Of a stretch of 64,000 bases of DNA, positions 37,806 to 48,200 are shown piece by piece (positions within the stretch are counted from its first letter, which is position 1; each line of letters begins with the position of its first letter). Source of the stretch: Planctomycetota bacterium. Lineage in GTDB: Bacteria > Planctomycetota > UBA8742 > UBA2392. The position numbers and the translations under genes are program-made. The DNA lies in NCBI GenBank assembly GCA_015075515.1, contig JABTUE010000002.1:841088-905087 (forward strand), written 5' to 3'. The notes under the pieces were generated by a model. It was not told the origin of the DNA and did not search any database. It saw only the letters and a list, made by a program, of their open reading frames with translations.

Positions 37806-38387
37806 ATGCCCAAAGCCGCACGCAAACCCGGCAGGCCGCGCGACCCCGCGCTGGACGGGCGCATTCTGGCCGCGGCATTGAACGAACTGGCCCGCTGGGG
37901 CTACGAAGGCATGTCTCTGGACCGCGTCGCGCGCGACGCCGGCGCCACCAAGCCCACGCTGTACCGCCGCTTCCGCAGCAAGGAAGAGCTGGCCGTCGCC
38001 GCCGTGCATTCGCTTCAGCAGTCCACGCTGCCCGCCCCCACCGGCGATTGCTTTGAAGACCTGGTGGCGATTCTGGCCGATCTGCAACACTGCCTGCTGC
38101 GGCCCAACGGCATGTCGCTGATCGGCGTGGTGCTGGTCGAAGAAGAACGTACGCCGAAGCTGATCCAGCTCTTCCGCAAGCGCATCGTCAAAACCCGCCG
38201 TGAGGCCATCGCGCGCGTTCTGGCCCGGGGCGTCAAGCAGGGCGTGCTGCGCCAAAACGCCGACCTGGACGCCGCCACCAACCTGATGGTCGGGGCATAC
38301 TACGCGCGCTATCTCAGTGGCGATGCGTTTCCGCGCGCGTTTCCGCGCCGGGTGGTGGCGGCGGTGTGGCCGGCGCTGAAGGCCTGA
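37806..38387 (+). CDS. TetR/AcrR family transcriptional regulator
   Basis: The 193-residue product has the TetR DNA-binding helix-turn-helix at residues about 20-65 (WGYEGMSLDRVARDAGATK, then TLYRRFRSKEEL) and a helical ligand/dimer domain. It very probably represses itself and the divergent DJ-1/ABM operon through the palindrome at 37706-37716. A reactive aldehyde or similar molecule would be a sensible ligand given its targets; this is inferred. It ends 9 bp before the stop of the convergent pseudopilin gene. Confidence 0.9.
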   Translation: MPKAARKPGRPRDPALDGRILAAALNELARWGYEGMSLDRVARDAGATKPTLYRRFRSKEELAVAAVHSLQQSTLPAPTGDCFEDLVAILADLQHCLLRPNGMSLIGVVLVEEERTPKLIQLFRKRIVKTRREAIARVLARGVKQGVLRQNADLDAATNLMVGAYYARYLSGDAFPRAFPRRVVAAVWPALKA

Positions 38388-38396
38388 AGGGCGGGG

Positions 38397-39101
38397 TTAC
38401 TTTTCGTACTTGGGCCAGCTTGTGATGTCGTCGCCGCCGCCGTATTCATTGATGCCGTTTTCGCCCACGCTCCACAGCGCGTAGCCCACCGGGTATTCGC
38501 CGGTCACGGGGTGGCGCAGGCGCGCCTGGCATTCCTGGGCGGTGATTTCAATGACTTCGCCGGTGTGCAGGGTCACGCGGTCGGCCACGGTTCCGGCGCG
38601 CACGTCGTTGATGTTGACGTAAATGAACGGGTTGCCCCACGGGTCCAGCAGTTCAAACAGGTCCAGACTGGCGCCGTCGGGCAGATCCAGCGCCGCGGCG
38701 GCATCGGCCATGAAGGTGTCGTTATCCATGTTGCCCATGCGCGAGGAATCGCCAAACAGGTTCTGGTCCAGGTACGGGCCGCCCTCGCGCCGGGCACGCA
38801 GGGCCAGAATCATGGCCTCGATGCCGCGGTTGGTGTCGTTGACTTCAAGCAGGTTGACGGCGCGGACCAGCTCGCCCAGTTGCTGCAGCGTGCCCGGCGG
38901 GTAAACGCCCCAGCGGTTTTCAAACCCCGACAGGTTGCTTTGCAGCGTGGCGATGGTGGCCGCGGCGCGGGCGTTGTCGCGTTTGGCGAACACGCCGCCG
39001 AAACTGACCACCAGCACCCCCACCAGCAGCAGGATGATGCCGATCACGATCATCAGTTCGATCAGCGTGAACCCGGCGCGTCTGGTGCGGCGCGTGGCCA
39101 T
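38397..39101 (-). CDS. Type II secretion / type IV pseudopilin (GspG-like)
   Basis: The prepilin signature G-FTLIE (RAGFTLIELMIVIGIILLLVG) begins at about residue 10, so a prepilin peptidase would cut there and methylate Phe. A ~215-residue globular part follows with WGVYPPG and DPWGNPFIYVN, which resembles the GspG major pseudopilin's calcium-binding C-terminal region. It is the last gene of a six-gene operon and overlaps the upstream stop (TGATG), so translation is coupled. The start at 39101 is chosen over a GTG at 39104. Confidence 0.82.
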   Translation of the reverse strand: MATRRTRRAGFTLIELMIVIGIILLLVGVLVVSFGGVFAKRDNARAAATIATLQSNLSGFENRWGVYPPGTLQQLGELVRAVNLLEVNDTNRGIEAMILALRARREGGPYLDQNLFGDSSRMGNMDNDTFMADAAAALDLPDGASLDLFELLDPWGNPFIYVNINDVRAGTVADRVTLHTGEVIEITAQECQARLRHPVTGEYPVGYALWSVGENGINEYGGGDDITSWPKYEK

Positions 39102-42061
39102 CACTTGCCCGCCTTTCCGCCCAGCCCGCTGTCATAGACAAACCTGACACGGCGCACCTGCACCGTCCCCTTGACGCCGGCCACGGCCTGGACAAAGAAG
39201 CCGCAGCGCTGCTTGAACGGACCTTCCTTGATGTCCTGGGCGGTCAGGTCGCCCAGCGTGACATTGAGCTTGACCTCATAGCCGTTGATGACGGCAAAGT
39301 ATTCGACATAGCTCAGGTCATCGGAAAGCTGGCGGCGCAGCGCAAGCGTAAGCTTTTCGTCCTTGTTCAACGGAATGCCGCCGTAGCTGCGCACGTCAAT
39401 CAGGCCGTAGTCCTTCTGTTCTTCGGGGCGCGCGGCGTTGTCCAGCCGGAAGCGCCGGGTCTCGTAGTACACGCGACCCTCGGCATCAATGCCCAGCATG
39501 ATCGTGGCCACGGGCTGGGGTTCGCCGGTGGCGGCCGAGCTGGTCTTGGTCATTTCAATGCCGCGGTTGAAATAGGCGTCGCCGGTGCGCACGAACTCGG
39601 CCTCGAACACCGCCAGCGTGGCGTGGGGCTTTTCGACTTCCAGGCGCGAGATCACGCCGGTTTCCTTCTGGTCGGCGCCCAGGTTCAGCACCCCGTTGCG
39701 GATGCTGACGGCGCCGGCAAAGCCGGTGTCGGGCTTGGGCTTGGTGGCAATCTGCCATTCGCCGTAATAGTCGGGCGTGCTGTCCTTGCGGAACTCGACA
39801 ATCTCAAAATACCGCCGGTCGTTTTCATTGATGCGGCGCAGCCATTCCAGGGCGTAGGCCAGCGCCGCCGAGCCCTGGTAGGCGCCGCGCGACTGCACGT
39901 CGGTGAAATATTCGGCCTGCTTGCTGGCCTCGACGTGTTCCTCAAACGCGGCCTTGGCGCCGGCGTAATCGCCCAGCGCGTACAGGGCAAACGCCCATGA
40001 GTTGAAGGCCTGCAGACCGGGGGCTTCGGCGCGCACGCGCGGGTCCGTGGTGCCGGTTTTGGGTGTTTTGGCCCAGTCGCGCGCGGCCTGGACAAGTGCA
40101 AAGCTGAGATCGCGCGCCTTGGTCAGGTACGCGCGCTTGACTTCGGCGGCGTCGGCGCGGTCGGCAATCGTCAAAGGCGCCAGTTCGGCCAGTTGCAGGT
40201 ACAGGGTGGCCAGGGCGTGCTGGGTCGCGGGCTGGCGCGCGTGGATGCCCAGGCTGGCGGTCCAGAAGGCCGCGGCCTCTTTCATCGGCGGGACCAGTTC
40301 GCCGGCGATGTCCACCTTTTCGCCGGCCTGGATCTTGATCGCCAGCACCTCGCGCACGCGTTCGATCTCCAGCACCGCGATTTCGCCCATGCGCGTCAGC
40401 GCCGGGTAAAAATTGGGCGTGGTCTTCAGGGCGCGGCCCAGAAAATCCTTGGCCACGGCAAGCTGGCCGGCCTTGAAGTTCAGGTCGGCCATGCGGAAGT
40501 TGAGCAGCGTGTCGCGCGGGTCAACCTCCAGCCCCGCGGTGTAGGCCGCGTGCGCCTCGCGGAACATGCCGAAATGCTGGTACAGCCGGCCCAGCGCGTA
40601 GTGCGGCTCGACGGCCAGGGGGTCAATCGCCATCGCGGCCCTGAGGCGCTGGATCGCCTCGGGCTGGGGTGTCTGGCGTCCCGAAGGCGTGGAACGCATG
40701 ACTTCGTCGGCCTGCACGTGCAGCACCAGCGCCAGCGCCATGTCGGGGTCCAGCGGGTACACCGTGCCCGCCCGCGCCTGCACCAGCGTCAGGGCCTGGT
40801 TCCACAGCGGCAGGTCCTTGATCGCGTCGCGGGCTTTCTGAAAGTCAGTGTCCGAGCCGCCGGCGCCGCGTTCGTTGCGGTACACCAGCATCGCGGCGTA
40901 AACCAGGCGCGAACGCTGGTAAAACTGGCTGCCCTTGGGCACCTTGTCCAGCGCCTGTGCCGCCGAGCCGAAGTTGCCAAGACCCATTTCAGCCTCGCCC
41001 AGCAGCAGATGCGCCCGGCCCAGTTCTTCGTCCTGGGTCAGGGACAGCAGCAGCGCGCCGGTGGGCGGCGGGGTCTGCAGGTTGGCGATCAGGCCGGCCA
41101 GTTCGTCGCGGGCCTGCTGAACCTGGCCCAGCCGCAGATGGCACAGCGCCAGCAGATAGCGGGCCTCGGCGTACTGCTGGGCCTGGGTCAGGTGCGGGCG
41201 GGCGTCGGCGTACAGGCGCAGGCGTTCAACCAGAATGCGCCCCACGGCCAGATGAAAACGTTCGCGGTTGGGGCTTGGAATCTGGGCGCCCGACTGGTTG
41301 CGCGCGCGCAGCGCGTCCAGATACGTGCTGAGTTCGGAATCCAGATTGCCGCGCTCGCGGTGAAAGGCCGCCAGTTCGTCGTAAATGCCGGGCAACAGCG
41401 GGTCGCGGTCGCGGATGTAGACGAACTGGGCCTGGTAAAAGCGGGCGAATTCGTTGCGCTCTTCCTGGGTGAAGCCTTCTTTGGCGTTGTTGTCGTTGCG
41501 GATCAGGTCGCGGTGGGCGGCTTCCCATTCCTTGACGGCCTGCTGGCGCTGGTCGCCGCTGAACTGGCCGACGTAGCCTTCAAAGATGTCCACCCAGGTC
41601 TGGGGGTAGCCCACGACGCGCACGCCGGCGGCGGGCACCCAGTACATGCGGCGGCGGGCGTCCACCAGCGTGATCTTGCCTTCGGCCAGAGGCTGGCGCG
41701 GGTTGATCGCGTAAAAGTAGAAGCGCGCGCCGTCGGGGGCGTTTTTGCCCGAATGCTTTTCCATGGCGTCGCGCCAGGGCCGGGTGTTGTAGCGCCGGGG
41801 CAGGCCGGTGCGTTCCCAGCGGTCCACGCGCATTTCAAAATCGCGTTCGCTGGCGGTCAGCAGCGTGCCGCCGTTTTTGTCGCTGATGCGGATCGGGCGC
41901 ACTTCCCATTCGCGGGTGGCGCCGTCGGCCTGGATCTGAAGGTAGGTGCGGGGCCGGTCGTTGATCGTGACCTGGGCGGCCAGCGGCGGCGCCAGCAGCG
42001 CCAGCAGGCCCAGAACCAGGGCCAGACTCGCGGCGTTACGGTTGCGTGTTGGCGTGTGCAT
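39101..42061 (-). CDS. Exported TPR-repeat protein with C-terminal beta domain
   Basis: A signal peptide (SLALVLGLLALLAPPLAAQ, residues about 10-30) leads a 986-residue protein. Residues about 230-750 contain TPR-like helix pairs (for example AVEPHYALGRLYQHFGMFREAHAAY, ALTRMGEIAVLEIERVREVL, and GDYAGAKAAFEEHVEASKQAE). The C-terminal ~220 residues are beta-rich and may be a lectin-like or jelly-roll fold (GVLNLGADQKETGVISRLEV, RRVRFVYDSGLGG). It sits between the small anchored protein and the pseudopilin in the operon, so it may be a periplasmic scaffold of the secretion/pilus machine. The function is inferred. Confidence 0.72.
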   Translation of the reverse strand: MHTPTRNRNAASLALVLGLLALLAPPLAAQVTINDRPRTYLQIQADGATREWEVRPIRISDKNGGTLLTASERDFEMRVDRWERTGLPRRYNTRPWRDAMEKHSGKNAPDGARFYFYAINPRQPLAEGKITLVDARRRMYWVPAAGVRVVGYPQTWVDIFEGYVGQFSGDQRQQAVKEWEAAHRDLIRNDNNAKEGFTQEERNEFARFYQAQFVYIRDRDPLLPGIYDELAAFHRERGNLDSELSTYLDALRARNQSGAQIPSPNRERFHLAVGRILVERLRLYADARPHLTQAQQYAEARYLLALCHLRLGQVQQARDELAGLIANLQTPPPTGALLLSLTQDEELGRAHLLLGEAEMGLGNFGSAAQALDKVPKGSQFYQRSRLVYAAMLVYRNERGAGGSDTDFQKARDAIKDLPLWNQALTLVQARAGTVYPLDPDMALALVLHVQADEVMRSTPSGRQTPQPEAIQRLRAAMAIDPLAVEPHYALGRLYQHFGMFREAHAAYTAGLEVDPRDTLLNFRMADLNFKAGQLAVAKDFLGRALKTTPNFYPALTRMGEIAVLEIERVREVLAIKIQAGEKVDIAGELVPPMKEAAAFWTASLGIHARQPATQHALATLYLQLAELAPLTIADRADAAEVKRAYLTKARDLSFALVQAARDWAKTPKTGTTDPRVRAEAPGLQAFNSWAFALYALGDYAGAKAAFEEHVEASKQAEYFTDVQSRGAYQGSAALAYALEWLRRINENDRRYFEIVEFRKDSTPDYYGEWQIATKPKPDTGFAGAVSIRNGVLNLGADQKETGVISRLEVEKPHATLAVFEAEFVRTGDAYFNRGIEMTKTSSAATGEPQPVATIMLGIDAEGRVYYETRRFRLDNAARPEEQKDYGLIDVRSYGGIPLNKDEKLTLALRRQLSDDLSYVEYFAVINGYEVKLNVTLGDLTAQDIKEGPFKQRCGFFVQAVAGVKGTVQVRRVRFVYDSGLGGKAGK

Positions 42062-42076
42062 GGCGCACCTTCGGGT

Positions 42077-42583
42077 CTAGTCCTTGAACTCGCTGGCGGT
42101 GGTGTCGGACAGCGTGACCGGCCGGACGTCGCGCGGCGTGATGCCGCGGGCGCGCGACAAATCAGGCAGCGGCCCGGCCGGCACGTCAAAGTCCGTCAGG
42201 GTCGGGTACGGCGGCACGGAAATCGGCAGCGGCGGCAGGCGCTCGAAGTTTTCCTGGCCCAGCATCCAGCCCGAGCCCTTGCCGGAACGGAAGCCGTGGC
42301 GCTCGTCATAGAACAGCCGGTTGATCTCGGCGGGGTCGGCCGGCGTGGGCGAAATGTCGGGCGGTTTCTTCAGCCGGTCCAGCGCGCGCATGCCGGTGGC
42401 TTCTTCCACGCCCGAGGCCGCCAGCGCGGCCTGGCGCGCCTCGCGGTCTATTTCTTCGATGCCGCCGCCCAGCACGTTGGCGTTGCGGGCCACGTACAGC
42501 GCCGCCAGCAGCACGCAGCCGAACAGGATCTTTTCTTTCCAGTCGGAAAGCTTGCGCAGGATGGTTTCGGCATCGAACTTCAT
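42077..42583 (-). CDS. Membrane-anchored protein in the PilP position
   Basis: The 168-residue product has a single N-terminal anchor (KILFGCVLLAALYVARNANVL, about residues 18-38) and a proline-rich periplasmic part (PPLPISVPPYPTLTDFDVP). It follows the PilO-like gene by 14 bp. In type IV pilus operons this position holds PilP, a lipoprotein that joins PilNO to the secretin; here a helix replaces the lipobox. It could also be compared with GspC. No direct motif proves either. Confidence 0.6.
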   Translation of the reverse strand: MKFDAETILRKLSDWKEKILFGCVLLAALYVARNANVLGGGIEEIDREARQAALAASGVEEATGMRALDRLKKPPDISPTPADPAEINRLFYDERHGFRSGKGSGWMLGQENFERLPPLPISVPPYPTLTDFDVPAGPLPDLSRARGITPRDVRPVTLSDTTASEFKD

Positions 42584-42597
42584 GGCGCTCCTGTCGG

Positions 42598-43542
42598 CTA
42601 CCGGTCGCGGAACGACCGCGGCTGCCCCACCGTGGACTGCTGCTGCTGCGGGCCGCTGCGGTCCACCGGGTAGGGGCTGTCTTCATTCACCTTGTAGGCC
42701 ACAACCAGAATCGTCGCCGTCACCAGGTTGTCGGCCGGATCCAGCAGGTCGGGCTTTTCCAGCTTAAAGCGCTCAACGGCCAGATAGCGCGTGCGGGCGC
42801 CGTCTTTCATCGGGCGCTGCAGGTCCACCAGAAAGTTGTACAGCGCCTCTTCGTTGGCCTGGACTTCCAGTTCCAGACAGTCGGCATCAAAGTAGGCAAT
42901 GTCGCCCTCGCGCGCGACCTTGGTGGCGTCCAGCGCGGCGTCGCGCACCGGCAGTTTGCGCGCGGCAATGGATTCGCCGGCGGATTTGAACGCCAGCTTG
43001 CGCAGCCAGGTCACGCCGCTGCGCCCGGCGCTGTTGCTGACCGTGCGGGCGATATCCAGCCGCCGCAGCAGCGCCGGCACCATCGCGGCGGTGATGTTCT
43101 TGTCGTCGGCCTTGAAGCCCACGGCGCTGTCGCCTTCGGCCTGGATGTAGCGGCGGCGGGTGAACTCGCGGGTGACCTCGGCGGCCTTGGTGCGGTAGTA
43201 GGTGACCTTGTCGTCGTCGCCGGCGCCCTGGCCCAGCGACGCCAGGGTGAACGCCGGGTCGGTTTCAAAGGCCAGCATCGAGTTGCGGCCCGATTCCACC
43301 TGGCCCAGCGCCTGGGTGCGGTCCTGGATCTTGCGGCCCTCGACCACGGCGGGTTCGCCGCCAAAGGCCTTGGCGTCCTTGAACAGCGCGCCGTAGTTCT
43401 GGGTCAGCAGCGATTTGGCGGCCCCGCGCGAGGATTCAATCTTGCGGCGGCTGTCGGCCAGTTCGGCGTTGGCAAAATACAGCAGGATCATCAGCACCAG
43501 CATGACGACCAGAAAGCGCGCGTGTTTTTTAAGAAACGCCAT
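42598..43542 (-). CDS. PilO-like inner-membrane protein
   Basis: A basic N-terminus and one helix (FLVVMLVLMILLYFANAEL, about residues 10-28) are followed by a coiled-coil-prone stretch and an alpha/beta periplasmic domain (FDADCLELEVQANEEALYNFLVDLQR, then ATILVVAYKV), the layout of PilO/GspM. It overlaps the PilM-PilN gene (TAATG). In type IV pili PilO pairs with PilN to align the motor with the secretin. At 314 residues it is longer than typical PilO (~200). Confidence 0.7.
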   Translation of the reverse strand: MAFLKKHARFLVVMLVLMILLYFANAELADSRRKIESSRGAAKSLLTQNYGALFKDAKAFGGEPAVVEGRKIQDRTQALGQVESGRNSMLAFETDPAFTLASLGQGAGDDDKVTYYRTKAAEVTREFTRRRYIQAEGDSAVGFKADDKNITAAMVPALLRRLDIARTVSNSAGRSGVTWLRKLAFKSAGESIAARKLPVRDAALDATKVAREGDIAYFDADCLELEVQANEEALYNFLVDLQRPMKDGARTRYLAVERFKLEKPDLLDPADNLVTATILVVAYKVNEDSPYPVDRSGPQQQQSTVGQPRSFRDR

Positions 43543-45218
43543 TACGCGCCTCCGGGCGGCGTCGCGCCGAGGTTGAGTTCAATCGTGTAGTCCACGTTCA
43601 TGCCCGGCGTGGTGGCGCTGGGCGTGGCGGCGCCGGGTGTGACGGCCTTGATCCAGGGAAAGCGCGCCGGGTCTTTCAGCAGGTCGCGCAGCTGGTCTTT
43701 CACCTTGATCGGGTCGGCGCCTTCGTCGCTTTCAATGAAAAAGCTCATGCGCAGCACGCTGCGTGGAACAAAGTTCTTGTCGCCCGACGGGTTGCCGGCC
43801 AGCGTTTCCAGCGTGGCGCTGCGGATGCGCACGCTGTCGGGCCGGATTTCGGCCAGCTTCATCAGCACTTCGGTCGCGGCCTTGCCCGGCGCGGTGGCCA
43901 GCAGGCTGGCGTCGGCGCGGGCCTGGGCACGGGCGTTGGCTTTTTTGTGGATTTCGATTTCGCGGCTGGCGTTGAGATAGCGGCCGATCGGCGCCTGCTG
44001 GCGGCGGCGCAGTTCTTCTTCGGCGCTGACGCGGGCGTTGCGCGACAGCAGGTACAGCGGCAGCAGCAGCGCCAGCACGGAAGCCGCGGCCAGGTACAGA
44101 AACAGGCTTTTGTTAAGAAACTCGCGGCGCTTGCGCACGCTGGCGGGCAGAAACGCGATGCGTTCGGCGGCGCGGTCGGCGTTGATGCGGGCAAGCCCGA
44201 CGGCCAGCGCCAGCGCCGGACGGTAGGCGCGGATGGTTTCCTGGCTGCGTTCGTCGGCGCCTTCAATGTCCACGTTGGCCAGCGGGTCGAAGATTTCGAC
44301 CTGCTTGCGCGTGCGGTTCATCATCAGCTCGCGCAGGCCGGGGATGCCGGCGCCCGGCCCGCACAGCAGGATTTTCGGGGCGTCCAGTCTGGGCGCCTTG
44401 TGGGCGCTTTTGGCCAGCATGATCGTGCTGGTGATCTGCATGAACAGGCGGGCCGCCACCTCCTGGCCGCCCTCCACGCCGCGGTTGCCCTGAAGGTTGT
44501 CGGCGGCGATCGCGGGGCGCAGGTCAATTTCGTTGAACAGCACGCGGCGCACGGCGTCGCGGTCGCCGCCGTAATCGGGCAGCAGACGGGTGATGAAGTC
44601 TTCCACGCCCATGCCCACGGCGCGGGCGTACAGAAGGCTGCCCTCGCGCACCAGGATGATGTCGGTGCTTTCGTCGCCGATGTTGGCGATCAGAGCCGGG
44701 GCCTCGCCGTCGGTGTCGCCCGAAAGTTCATAGGCCGAAAACAGCGCCGCGCACCCCGGCACCAGCGGGCCGAAATCAATGCCCATGGCGCGCAGACAGC
44801 CGGCGAAGTGGTCAATCACGTTTTCGCGCGCCAGCCCGATGTGAATCACCGGCGCGTAGTCAAAGTCGCAGCCGCTGACGTAATCGGCCAGAACCTTGCC
44901 CTCGTCGCCCGAAAGTTCGTCGGCCTCAAGCTGCACCTGGCGCTCGATCATGCGCGGGTCGGCGCCGCTTGGCGTAAAGCGGTAAAACACGTCGCGCCCG
45001 CTGACCAGCACGGCCGGGCTGCCGCCGCGCACGCCCACGCTGCGCAGGGCACGGAACGTGGTGCCCAGCGGCGATTCGGCGTAGGTTTCGGGTTTGGCCT
45101 CGCCGTCACGCCGGAAGCCCGGCAGGACCACCGCCGAATCCAGGCGCCACTGGCTGCCGCGGCGCGACAGCCCCGCCAGCACCGACAGCGACGCGCCGAT
45201 GTCAAGACCGGTGGCCAT
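43542..45218 (-). CDS. PilM-PilN fusion, type IV pilus/T2SS assembly platform protein
   Basis: The N-terminal ~365 residues are an actin-like PilM: ATGLDIGASLSVLAGL, LIANIGDESTDIILVREG (phosphate-binding loop), FMQITSTIMLAKSAHKA and LLCGPGAGIPGLREL. A single membrane helix (about 367-392, FLYLAAASVLALLLPLYLL) follows, then a coiled coil and a PilN-like periplasmic domain. PilM normally is a separate cytoplasmic protein that holds the short cytoplasmic tail of PilN; here the two are one chain. GGGAGAC precedes the ATG at 45218, which overlaps the upstream stop (TGATG). Confidence 0.82.
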   Translation of the reverse strand: MATGLDIGASLSVLAGLSRRGSQWRLDSAVVLPGFRRDGEAKPETYAESPLGTTFRALRSVGVRGGSPAVLVSGRDVFYRFTPSGADPRMIERQVQLEADELSGDEGKVLADYVSGCDFDYAPVIHIGLARENVIDHFAGCLRAMGIDFGPLVPGCAALFSAYELSGDTDGEAPALIANIGDESTDIILVREGSLLYARAVGMGVEDFITRLLPDYGGDRDAVRRVLFNEIDLRPAIAADNLQGNRGVEGGQEVAARLFMQITSTIMLAKSAHKAPRLDAPKILLCGPGAGIPGLRELMMNRTRKQVEIFDPLANVDIEGADERSQETIRAYRPALALAVGLARINADRAAERIAFLPASVRKRREFLNKSLFLYLAAASVLALLLPLYLLSRNARVSAEEELRRRQQAPIGRYLNASREIEIHKKANARAQARADASLLATAPGKAATEVLMKLAEIRPDSVRIRSATLETLAGNPSGDKNFVPRSVLRMSFFIESDEGADPIKVKDQLRDLLKDPARFPWIKAVTPGAATPSATTPGMNVDYTIELNLGATPPGGA

Positions 45219-48200
45219 CAGTCGTCTCCCGGGGCGGGCAGGTTGGGCGGCAGCGTGCCGCGCAGTTCGGCAATCCGGCGGGCCAGCGCGGCCTCGCGTT
45301 CCAGCCATTCGCGGCCGCTGCCGCCGTCGCCGAATTTGGCCGCCAGCAGCCAGCCCTTCTGCTGGTCGTCCAGAATCCGGGCCAGAAGCTGGCGCTCGCA
45401 CAGGTTAAGCTGCGAGCGCGCCAGCATCGCGCGGTCGGTGGCGATGTTGGGCAGGTTCTGGCCGGCGTAGCTTTTGGATTCGGCGATCAGCCGCGCCGCC
45501 ACCTCGACCAGCCGTTCCTTGGCCTCGGTGCCGCGCAGACAGCGCGGGTGGTTTGTCACCACCGTGCGCAGCTTGAGCATGCCCTGGGTGTACTGGCCCG
45601 AGGCCAGAAAGTCGCGGGCCGAAACCAGAAACGGCTCGCTGTCGCGCTGGGCGATGTCTATTTCCAGCAGAAACAGGTTCTTGCGCGCCAGCTCGCCCAG
45701 TTCGACAAAGTCGCGCGCCACAGCCACAAGCTGGGTCAGGGCCTGGCGGGCGCGCTCGGCGGATTCGCGCGTGGCCGGGCTCATGGCCGAGGCGTTGGCC
45801 TCGCGCAGCACGACCAGCGCCTCGTTTTCCCATTCGGAACGCATGGCGCCCAGGCGCGCGGAAATGGCAATCGCCTGCTCCATGGCGCCGCGGTACAGGC
45901 TTTCGTTGCGGGTCAGTTGCGGCACGTTGATGCCGTCGCGCAACTCGACCAGCCGCAGCTTGTAGTCCTTGGCCGCGGCGTCAATCGCGTTGGCGGCCAG
46001 CGCCAGCTCGGGCTGGCAGTAGCGGAAGCGCGCGAAAATTTCCAGCGCGCGCGAAATGCGGTGCACCTGGTCTTCGCCGGGCTGCACGGCCGCGATCAGC
46101 GCCACCAGTTGCTGCAATTCTTCCTCGCCTTCGCCGGGGGTGAACGCCAAAGCCAGCGCCTGGGCGTTCTGCAGAAACAGCTCGCGCCCCAGCGGATGGC
46201 GCGAGGCCACCACCGCGGCCGTGGTGCCCGACACCGCGGCAATGCTGTTGCCGCTGGCGGTGTTGGCGGCCACCAGCCGGCCGATCGTCTTGCGGTTGCC
46301 GGGCCCGCCGATTTCGTGGCGGTATTCCATCAATGTGTCGGCCTCAAAGCGCAGCAGCTCGGCGGGAATGAAGTTGGGCGTGGCCAGCACGTGCAGCGCC
46401 ATGCGGCGCGAGGCGCCCTCCAGCGGGCCGTCGGCGGTCGCGGCCTGGCGCGCGACCAGCACGGCGGATTTGCCGTCGGCGGCCAGTTCCAGGTTCAGGC
46501 GCACGCGGCGTTCGGCCAGCGGGTCGAAGTAGTCAAAGCCGCCGGTGATGCGCGAATCGCTGGTGTTCACCTGTGGCGCGCCCGCCAGCATGCCCATCAC
46601 GTCCAGTCCGTCGGCGCGGCCGTCCACCTGGTGCATGCCGATGCGGCCGCCGCGCAGAAGCTGGCCGCCGGGGCCGTCCAGCGAAAGGCTGCCGTCGGCG
46701 CCGATGTGCCAGGTCAGGCCGTTGGCCAGCTTGAGCGACACCGGCTTGAGCCACGCCGGCGCGGCGTCGTCGCGTTCGGCCACCACGTCGTCAAAGGCCA
46801 CGCTGCCGCTGGTGCCGGCAATGCCCACGCCGACGGAAAACGCCCGCGCGCCCTGCGGCGCCGCGTGCGAACCGGAAAGGTCGGTCCACTTGTCCATGCG
46901 CGACCTGAAGGCCACGGGCGTGACCATCAGCGGCTCGCGGTCGCGCGGGTGCTCGAACCAGAAAATCGCCAGCACCGCCACGCCGTAGCGTTCCACGGCG
47001 TATTCGCTGTTGACGGCCGCGGCCGTGGCCTTGATGCCTTTGGCGCCGGCAAGCTCGATCGCCGCGCTGACGGCATAACTGACCGAGTTGCCGGGCGAAT
47101 ACCGCGAAAGCTGCATGGCGAACTGTCCGCCGCGGGCGCCCTCGACCAGGGCAAAGCTGTCGGTGCCGGCGATTTCATAGCGCCAGCCCTTGGCAAAGCC
47201 GCCTTCGTCCTTTTCGTCAAAGCTGGGGTTGACGTTCAACAGCCCGCCGGCGCGCGCAGCCGGAAACCCGCCCTCAACGCCGGCCTGGGTGCCGCCTTCG
47301 TCGCGCATCAGCATCCAGGCCGCGTACAGCACGCCGCCGGCAATCGCCAGAATCACGATCACCTCAATCACGCCGAACAGCGCGCCGCTGGAAACCTTGG
47401 CCACTTTCTGGGTCAGGGCCGCGCGGTCGTGTTCGGACAGTTCGGCGCTTTCCGCGCCGGGGGCCGCGGCCGCGGCGGCGTCCAGTTCCTGAAGGTCGTC
47501 GTCGTCGCCGGCGGCACCGGGGGCGCTCAGGCGCGCCTGGATGTCCTCACGCGCCAGTCTGGGCGCCGTCACGCCGCTGCTGACGTTGGGCTTGCCCTGC
47601 AACTGAAACTCGAATGTCTGCAACCCGATCACCACCCGGTTGCCGGGCTTGAGGCTGACCGGCTCGGTGATCTTGCGGCCGTTCACCGTCACGCCGTTCA
47701 TGCTTTTGAGGTCTTCCAGCACGTAGCTCAGGCCGTCACGCTTGATGTGCGCGTGGTGGCCGCTGGCCTTGGTGTCACCTTCCAGGCACAGGTGGTTGTC
47801 TTTCTTGCGGCCGATCGTGAACACGTCGTGCGTGATCGGGTGAATCTTGTCGGCCAGGCTGCCCTCAACCAGCACCAGCGCGGCGGGCGCCACCACGGTG
47901 CGGGTGCTGTCCACCTTGCCGCTGTCGGGTTTGGCGGGCTTGTCTTCGCCCACGGCCGAAAAATCGGCGGCCGCGGCGCGGCTGGACTGCACGCCGGCCA
48001 TTACGGTGCTGGCACCGGGGCCGGTGTTGGCCTCAAACACCATGTCGCAGGTGCCGATGGTGACGACGTCGCCGGGCTTGACCAGGGCTTCCTTGACGCG
48101 GCGGCCGTTGAGAAACGTGCCGTTCTGGCTGTCCAGGTCCACAATCGCCCACGAGCCGTCGTCGCGCGGCTCAAACCGGCAGTGCGCGCGGGAAAGCCGG

